35,009 nt of DNA from a virus. Location of the stretch: the IMG/VR virus record IMGVR_UViG_3300050821_013826, positions 1-35,009 of that record. One strand, given 5' to 3'. A program made the translations under genes and the position numbers. How positions within the stretch are numbered: the first letter of the stretch is position 1; each line of letters opens with the position of its first letter. The notes beneath the pieces were generated by a model. That model made no database searches. It saw only the letters and a list, made by a program, of their open reading frames with translations, and was not told the DNA's origin. Shown in pieces: positions 31,195 through 35,009 of the stretch.

Positions 31195-31890
31195 TTAAGC
31201 CCAAGTCGGTCGTTGTCCCCGTCGCCCGATGCCTATAAAATAGAACGAGCTTTCTTTGGTGAGAGCTGGACAGTCACCGTGTGTAAAAAATATCTCTAGG
31301 CCGCGTTGCTCAATCATCGACCTAAAGGTTTCGACGGTGGACCCTCGGTTGTTCTCTTGCAAGACGATCACGCCTTCCTCTGCTAGGTGGTTGCTCACCA
31401 TCCCGAAGAAGTTCTTGTGGATTTGCCAATCTGGATCGTGCGCGCGTGTATCCCCTTCATATTGATCGACGAAATGGGGTGGGTTGCTCACGATCAAGTT
31501 CCACATTTCCGAACTTGGAATGCTTTTAAGATTATCCGATTGATAAACAGAAACGCGGTCGCTGAGTTTGTTGACGCGCACAGTGTGCCGGCACGAAGAA
31601 ATTGCCGCTGGGTTGATGTCCGACAGGCAAAGTGTTTCGCAAAGGCCATGCCCAAGCATGGAGAAGCCGATGAAGCCGGGACCGGAGCACCATTCGAACG
31701 CATGTTGTTGTTTCGGCATTCCTCGCGATTTGAAAAAAGGAATGAACTGTTGCCCGAACTCGGTTCCTCCTCCGTCGAGTTCGCTTCGATAGCTGATGTC
31801 TATCCCCGCGAAGCGGACGTGACGGGATGACCGAGCCCAACGCAGGATAGGCCTGACCAGTTCATGTTCAACGCGCTTTAGAAGGCCCAT
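31195..31890 (-). CDS. SAM-dependent methyltransferase with NPPH motif
   Basis: This 231-residue class I methyltransferase has motif I EWCSGPGFIGFSML for SAM binding, the acidic SDINP loop, and a catalytic NPPH in LIVSNPPHFVDQY. The NPP[YFWH] motif marks enzymes that methylate planar nitrogen in RNA, DNA or protein glutamine (RsmC/RlmG/PrmC-like). The N-terminus has a short substrate-binding region and no DNA-recognition domain is visible. It is AT-richer than surrounding phage genes, reversed, and next to an acyltransferase fragment, suggesting transferred cargo. It might modify host or virion components. Confidence 0.8.
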   Translation of the reverse strand: MGLLKRVEHELVRPILRWARSSRHVRFAGIDISYRSELDGGGTEFGQQFIPFFKSRGMPKQQHAFEWCSGPGFIGFSMLGHGLCETLCLSDINPAAISSCRHTVRVNKLSDRVSVYQSDNLKSIPSSEMWNLIVSNPPHFVDQYEGDTRAHDPDWQIHKNFFGMVSNHLAEEGVIVLQENNRGSTVETFRSMIEQRGLEIFFTHGDCPALTKESSFYFIGIGRRGQRPTWA

Positions 31891-32046
31891 CTTTTGTACT
31901 CACTAGCCTGTCGCGATTACCAGTGAGGACTATCATGCGCTGCCCAGCGCTGAATAGTCCCGCCAGCCTCGTTCGGCCCTTTTTCCGCAAGCTCCCTGAA
32001 GTCACCGAGGAAGGTTTCCGATGTGACTCGCCGTCGTACCGTCGAG

Positions 32047-32295
32047 CTAACGCGCAAGGACAAAGCCGCTCAAGACGAAGAAGGTGACAACAGAGCCGAT
32101 TTCATTGGAAACGGTGGCAAAGATCCAGAAGGCAAAGCCGTCAAACCTGCCGTGTGCGGGACTTGCCGATAATCGACCGTGGACGTGATAGCCGACCACC
32201 GCAAGGGCAGCGATACCGCGCCAGGATTCATGCGCGGGAGAAAATTCAAGTCTCTTCACTGGCGTACAGCGCTTTCTGCCCGTTAGCCTTAACAC
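32047..32295 (-). pseudogene. N-terminal fragment of an acyltransferase 3 family protein
   Basis: The 82 residues include ESWRGIAALAVVGYHVHG, with the acyltransferase-3 (OafA/YrhL-like) LRGIAALAVVxYH signature and its catalytic His, and FFVLSGFVLAR, the second conserved block of the same family. The protein then stops at 32047, whereas the family needs about 350 residues and ten membrane helices. No continuation is visible in the next 150 bp. It is a truncated remnant of a gene that would have acetylated surface sugars, a typical lysogenic-conversion function. Confidence 0.75.
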
Positions 32296-32319
32296 GCCTC
32301 ATCCAATAGCGAGCAAGTC

Positions 32320-33033
32320 ATGACCGATATCGTCGCGCTTAGAAGCGTGAACACGAAGCGCTGGGCAGATGCCAAGCTGACCCGTAACTTTGCCGCAATG
32401 GCGAAATCGCTAGTCTCCGCCAAGCCGCGCTATCAAACCGTCGAAGCGAAAACCGGCGTTCCCTGGTTCGTTGTTGCCGTCATCCATGAGCGGGAATCCA
32501 GTCAGAACTGGTTCGCAAGCCTCGCGCAGGGCGACCCATGGAACAGGGCTTCGGTTAATGTTCCCGCAGGGCGTGGCCCGTTCAGATCCTGGGAAGACGC
32601 AGCGATCGATGCGCTGGCGAATTGTGCTCCGCATGCGGCGCGCAACAAGGACTGGAGCATAGGAGGCGCGCTGACCGAACTCGAGCAATATAACGGGCTC
32701 GGCTATGCCTCGCGCGGCGTTCCGTCGCCCTATCTCTGGTCGGGAACCAATCAATACAAATCCGGCAAATATGTTCGCGACGGCGTCTACGACACCAAGG
32801 TGGTTGATAGCCAGCCCGGATGTGCCGGTTTGCTGCTGGCAATGATGGCGCTTGATAGGACTATCAGTTTTGACGGGAAAATGCCGTCCGTCGTTGCACC
32901 ATCAGCTCTAAACCCGCGGCCTTCCGATACCCAAAAGCCACCCCCGCCCTCCATCAGGAACCCCGCCAGGGGTTCGATCGGAGATTTTGTCATTTCCGTC
33001 CTGTCTGCAATCTTCAAGAGGAAATTACCATGA
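32320..33033 (+). CDS. Endolysin (peptidoglycan hydrolase)
   Basis: This 237-residue phage lysozyme-like protein opens the lysis cassette. The catalytic region shows VEAKTGVPWFVVAVIHERES with the probable catalytic Glu, SLAQGDPWNRASVNVPAGRG, PFRSWEDAAIDALANCAP and LTELEQYNGLGYASRGVPSP. This is a pattern known from alphaproteobacterial and cyanobacterial phage lysozymes. A C-terminal Pro-rich linker and a hydrophobic segment (GDFVISVLSAIFKRKLP) could tether it to the membrane. It has no signal peptide, so holin-dependent release is expected. The stop overlaps the next ATG. Confidence 0.85.
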   Translation: MTDIVALRSVNTKRWADAKLTRNFAAMAKSLVSAKPRYQTVEAKTGVPWFVVAVIHERESSQNWFASLAQGDPWNRASVNVPAGRGPFRSWEDAAIDALANCAPHAARNKDWSIGGALTELEQYNGLGYASRGVPSPYLWSGTNQYKSGKYVRDGVYDTKVVDSQPGCAGLLLAMMALDRTISFDGKMPSVVAPSALNPRPSDTQKPPPPSIRNPARGSIGDFVISVLSAIFKRKLP

Positions 33034-33179
33034 CGATGTTTCTTGTCTCTCTCGCGTTCGCCGCCGGCTACGTCGCTTCGATCTATTCCTGGCCCGGGAT
33101 CAAACTCCGGGTAAACGGCGCCCAGGCCGAAATTGCCGGCCTCGAGGCCAGGGCGGCCGCGCTCAAGGTGGTACTGTAA
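33030..33179 (+). CDS. Small lysis-cassette membrane protein
   Basis: This 49-residue protein has one N-terminal membrane helix (FLVSLAFAAGYVASIYSW) and a short Ala/Glu-rich helical tail. The ATGA overlap with the endolysin and an AAGAGG upstream support it. It could be an i-spanin-like or accessory lysis protein; this is by position only. Confidence 0.6.
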   Translation: MTMFLVSLAFAAGYVASIYSWPGIKLRVNGAQAEIAGLEARAAALKVVL

Positions 33180-33181
33180 CC

Positions 33182-33424
33182 ATGTGGGGCAAAATCAAAG
33201 CCTTCAGCCTTAACTCCCTGACGGTGGCGTGGGGTTATTGCCTCGCATTGGCTGGGGTAATGATGCAGGGCCTCGATACAATGGCGGACGCGTTGGGTGA
33301 TCCGAACCTAAAGGACCAGATCAGCGCGTCGATTGGCGATGCCAAGACGGCAGGCCGCATATTGCTGGGCATTTCGATTGTGACGATCATTGCCCGCCTA
33401 CGGTCGATCAGGAAGGGCAACTGA
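33182..33424 (+). CDS. Holin-like membrane protein
   Basis: This 80-residue protein has two hydrophobic segments (LTVAWGYCLALAGVMMQGL and AGRILLGISIVTIIARL) around an amphipathic loop with LGDPNLKDQISASIGD, and a basic C-terminus (RLRSIRKGN). It starts two bases after the preceding stop. Size, topology and place fit a holin or antiholin. Confidence 0.6.
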   Translation: MWGKIKAFSLNSLTVAWGYCLALAGVMMQGLDTMADALGDPNLKDQISASIGDAKTAGRILLGISIVTIIARLRSIRKGN

Positions 33425-33425
33425 C

Positions 33426-33809
33426 ATGTGGATGGCCATCCTGTCCTTTCTCGGCGGTCCTGTTATCAAGGGACTGATCGATGCTTATCAGGCCAAACTG
33501 AAGGCAGGAAACGTCGAAAGCAAGATCGCTGCGGATCTGGCTGCAACTGAAATCGCAGCGGAAGTCGCTGAATCCAACGCGATTTTGCAATATCGCATCG
33601 CCGAAATCGGACACTGGTACGAGCCCGACAAGCTGATGGGATATTTCGTCGCGCTTTATTTTGGCAAGCTCCTGGTATGGGATAAGGTATTGGGGTTGGG
33701 AACGACCGATCCCCTGGCTGGGTTTGCGTCCGTCACGTCGAATCTCGTGGTGTCATTCTATTTCGCCAAGCGGGGATTTGAGAACGTCGCGCGGATCATC
33801 AAACGATGA
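33426..33809 (+). CDS. Holin-type membrane protein
   Basis: This 127-residue protein has an N-terminal hydrophobic segment (ILSFLGGPVIKGLIDAYQ), a charged helical middle (KIAADLAATEIAAEVAESNA) and two later hydrophobic segments (LMGYFVALYFGKLLVW and VTSNLVVSFYFAKRGF). It follows the previous gene by one base. This pattern is common for holins in alphaproteobacterial prophages and GTA-like clusters. It is probably the pore-forming lysis protein. Confidence 0.65.
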   Translation: MWMAILSFLGGPVIKGLIDAYQAKLKAGNVESKIAADLAATEIAAEVAESNAILQYRIAEIGHWYEPDKLMGYFVALYFGKLLVWDKVLGLGTTDPLAGFASVTSNLVVSFYFAKRGFENVARIIKR

Positions 33810-33828
33810 TCGCAGGGATCATCAGGCG

Positions 33829-34131
33829 ATGAACGAAATGCGCGACGAGTATATCAGGGCCGTTGTCGCCGAGACGTTAGCCGAACAGCAGAGGCTTCGC
33901 CACGACGATATCGACGCCGTGATTCTCAAAGCGGTCGCAACAATCCTGACCTCTTTCGGGATCGAGGAAGAGGATCGCCAGGAGTTGCGCGCGGACTTTC
34001 AACACCTAAGGCGCTGGCGCAAGAGCGTCGAGCAGGCGCAGAGTTTTACCTTCAAGGCCGTGATAACGGTTATCGTGACGGGTTTCGTCGGGGCGGTCTG
34101 GCTCGGCGTCAAGGTCATGCTTGGCAAATGA
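33829..34131 (+). CDS. Membrane-anchored coiled-coil lysis-module protein
   Basis: This 100-residue protein has a long charged helix (EYIRAVVAETLAEQQRLRHD, RQELRADFQHLRRWRKSVEQ) followed by a C-terminal membrane helix (FKAVITVIVTGFVGAVWLGV). It belongs to a type of small protein often next to holins. ATG 33829 gives the compact form; the earlier open frame overlaps the holin gene. It is the last phage gene seen. Confidence 0.6.
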   Translation: MNEMRDEYIRAVVAETLAEQQRLRHDDIDAVILKAVATILTSFGIEEEDRQELRADFQHLRRWRKSVEQAQSFTFKAVITVIVTGFVGAVWLGVKVMLGK

Positions 34132-34381
34132 TTCGCGTCATTTTGTTTGCCACAATTCTAGCATTGTTTCCCTAACCCAATGCTGGGCGGCCAGAAGAGC
34201 TTTCACTCAATAAGGCGAAGCGGCTGCGAAATCCTGGGTGCGCGCCAAGGGCACCTACGACAAGGATATCGAGCGAGCGAAGCGATGCTTCAGATAGGCT
34301 GCCGCTGCTTTGAAATCGTGGTTCAGGCTGTACCCGATCAGGCTGCGGTGTTAGCTTCCGCCTGATCACGTTAGGGGCGGC
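34132..34381. other. 250-bp junction between phage cluster and host gene
   Basis: There is no standard gene here. One frame reads EAAAKSWVRAKGTYDKDIER and then stops near 34289, which may be a fragment of a lost gene. No tRNA, integrase or obvious attachment repeat matching the left edge is visible. Confidence 0.4.
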
Positions 34382-35009
34382 ATGACTTTCACATCGTGGC
34401 AATTCGGCGCATTCGTTGCGATCGTGTTTGGGGCATATTATCTCCCGCCATTCAAACCCCTTCAAGTCCGGTTACTGGTCGTCGCAAGCCTCTTCTTTTA
34501 CGGTTACGGCCAGCCCGAACTTCTGCCGCTGCTGGCCGTCGCGGTTTTGGGAACCTATCTGTTTCTGATTTTGGCTTTGCGGAATCGCCCGTTCTGGTTG
34601 CCGATAGGTATCGCCTTTAATCTGGTACTGCTGGCGTTCTTCAAATACAAATTCCTGTTCATTGAGTCGGCGTCGCCTGGCGCGGCTGACCTTGCGCCGA
34701 TCGATTTTCTCTTGCATCTGCCGCTGCCGATCGGGATCTCGTTTTTCGTATTCCATAACATTAGCTTGCTCGTTGATCTAACCAGCAAGCGGACTGAGCC
34801 GCCGGATTTAAAGAGCGTCTTTCTCTACATCATATTCTTTCCGCAGCTCGTTTCGGGACCGATTACACGCGCCGAAATGTTCATGCCGCAGATCCGGCCG
34901 AAATATTTTGAGGATATTCCGTTCGTCGATGCCGCGAAATGGATACTGACGGGATTCTTTTTCAAGCTCTACGTCGCGAACAACCTCAACGAGATGACAT
35001 CCTATATGG
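34382..35009 (+). CDS. MBOAT family O-acyltransferase, N-terminal part
   Basis: The frame from ATG 34382 is open to the window end (209 codons). It encodes a polytopic membrane protein with the AlgI/DltB-like MBOAT layout: an N-terminal TSWQFGAFVAIVFGAYYLP, then LLVVASLFFYGYGQPELL, the LPLPIGISFFVFHNISLLVD segment that contains the conserved PxGISFxxFxxxSxxxD pattern, and FFPQLVSGPITRAEMFMPQI. The family's catalytic His lies further on, outside the window. It transfers acyl groups to polysaccharide such as alginate or cellulose-like exopolymers. AGGGG precedes the ATG. It is a host gene bordering the cluster. Confidence 0.92.
   Translation, partial: MTFTSWQFGAFVAIVFGAYYLPPFKPLQVRLLVVASLFFYGYGQPELLPLLAVAVLGTYLFLILALRNRPFWLPIGIAFNLVLLAFFKYKFLFIESASPGAADLAPIDFLLHLPLPIGISFFVFHNISLLVDLTSKRTEPPDLKSVFLYIIFFPQLVSGPITRAEMFMPQIRPKYFEDIPFVDAAKWILTGFFFKLYVANNLNEMTSYM

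Noticed and set aside
1-35009. CRISPR arrays or rRNA genes
   Set aside because: No regularly spaced repeats with unique spacers and no rRNA-like sequence were seen.

Overview
The window is GC-rich and most resembles a Bradyrhizobium-like alphaproteobacterial chromosome; this rests on protein style, dense coding with ATGA/TGATG overlaps, and a dispersed Rhizobiales-type intergenic repeat. Host genes flank a roughly 30-kb phage-derived structural cluster. On the left are the end of a Kup potassium transporter, a di-haem cytochrome c, an arginase and two small membrane proteins (1-3963). On the right is the start of an MBOAT O-acyltransferase (34382 to the window end).

The phage cluster (about 4.1-34.1 kb, almost all on the + strand) follows a short-tailed, SU10/P22-like plan. 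In order it holds: small and large terminase; a portal split into two reading frames; an SU10-type (DUF5309) major capsid protein; small head proteins and an adaptor; fibre, repeat and nozzle-like tail proteins; a GNAT-like internal protein; a protein with an S74-like C-terminus; a scaffold-like coiled-coil protein; a tail-collar protein; and a lysis cassette of endolysin plus small membrane proteins. I see no integrase, repressor, replication gene or att site. The cluster may therefore be a defective prophage or a domesticated, GTA-like particle; that is inference.

Cargo sits at the joints between structural modules and is often visibly AT-richer. (1) Between terminase and portal, an 18-bp inverted repeat bounds a 2.8-kb segment holding an IS1-like transposase, a tRNA with an unexpected UCC anticodon, and a HigB/HigA-like pair followed by a DUF6941 gene. 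A MazF/PemK-like gene lies just beyond it. (2) After the portal come an HNH-nuclease toxin-like protein and a DUF4265 immunity-like protein. (3) After the GNAT-like gene comes a 490-aa protein with two GGLLG motifs and a Cys-rich C-terminus, followed by a TPR-like partner. A third, toxin-less protein shares the same GGLLGRLLALQ motif. (4) Late cargo consists of a HAD hydrolase, a methyltransferase and an acyltransferase fragment.

Three near-identical ~82-bp units, each with a promoter-like segment followed closely by a strong terminator hairpin, stand before the terminase, portal and capsid modules. The best candidates for something undescribed are these units and the set of phage-embedded toxin/immunity pairs with a shared N-terminal motif, which could mark proteins loaded into the particle.
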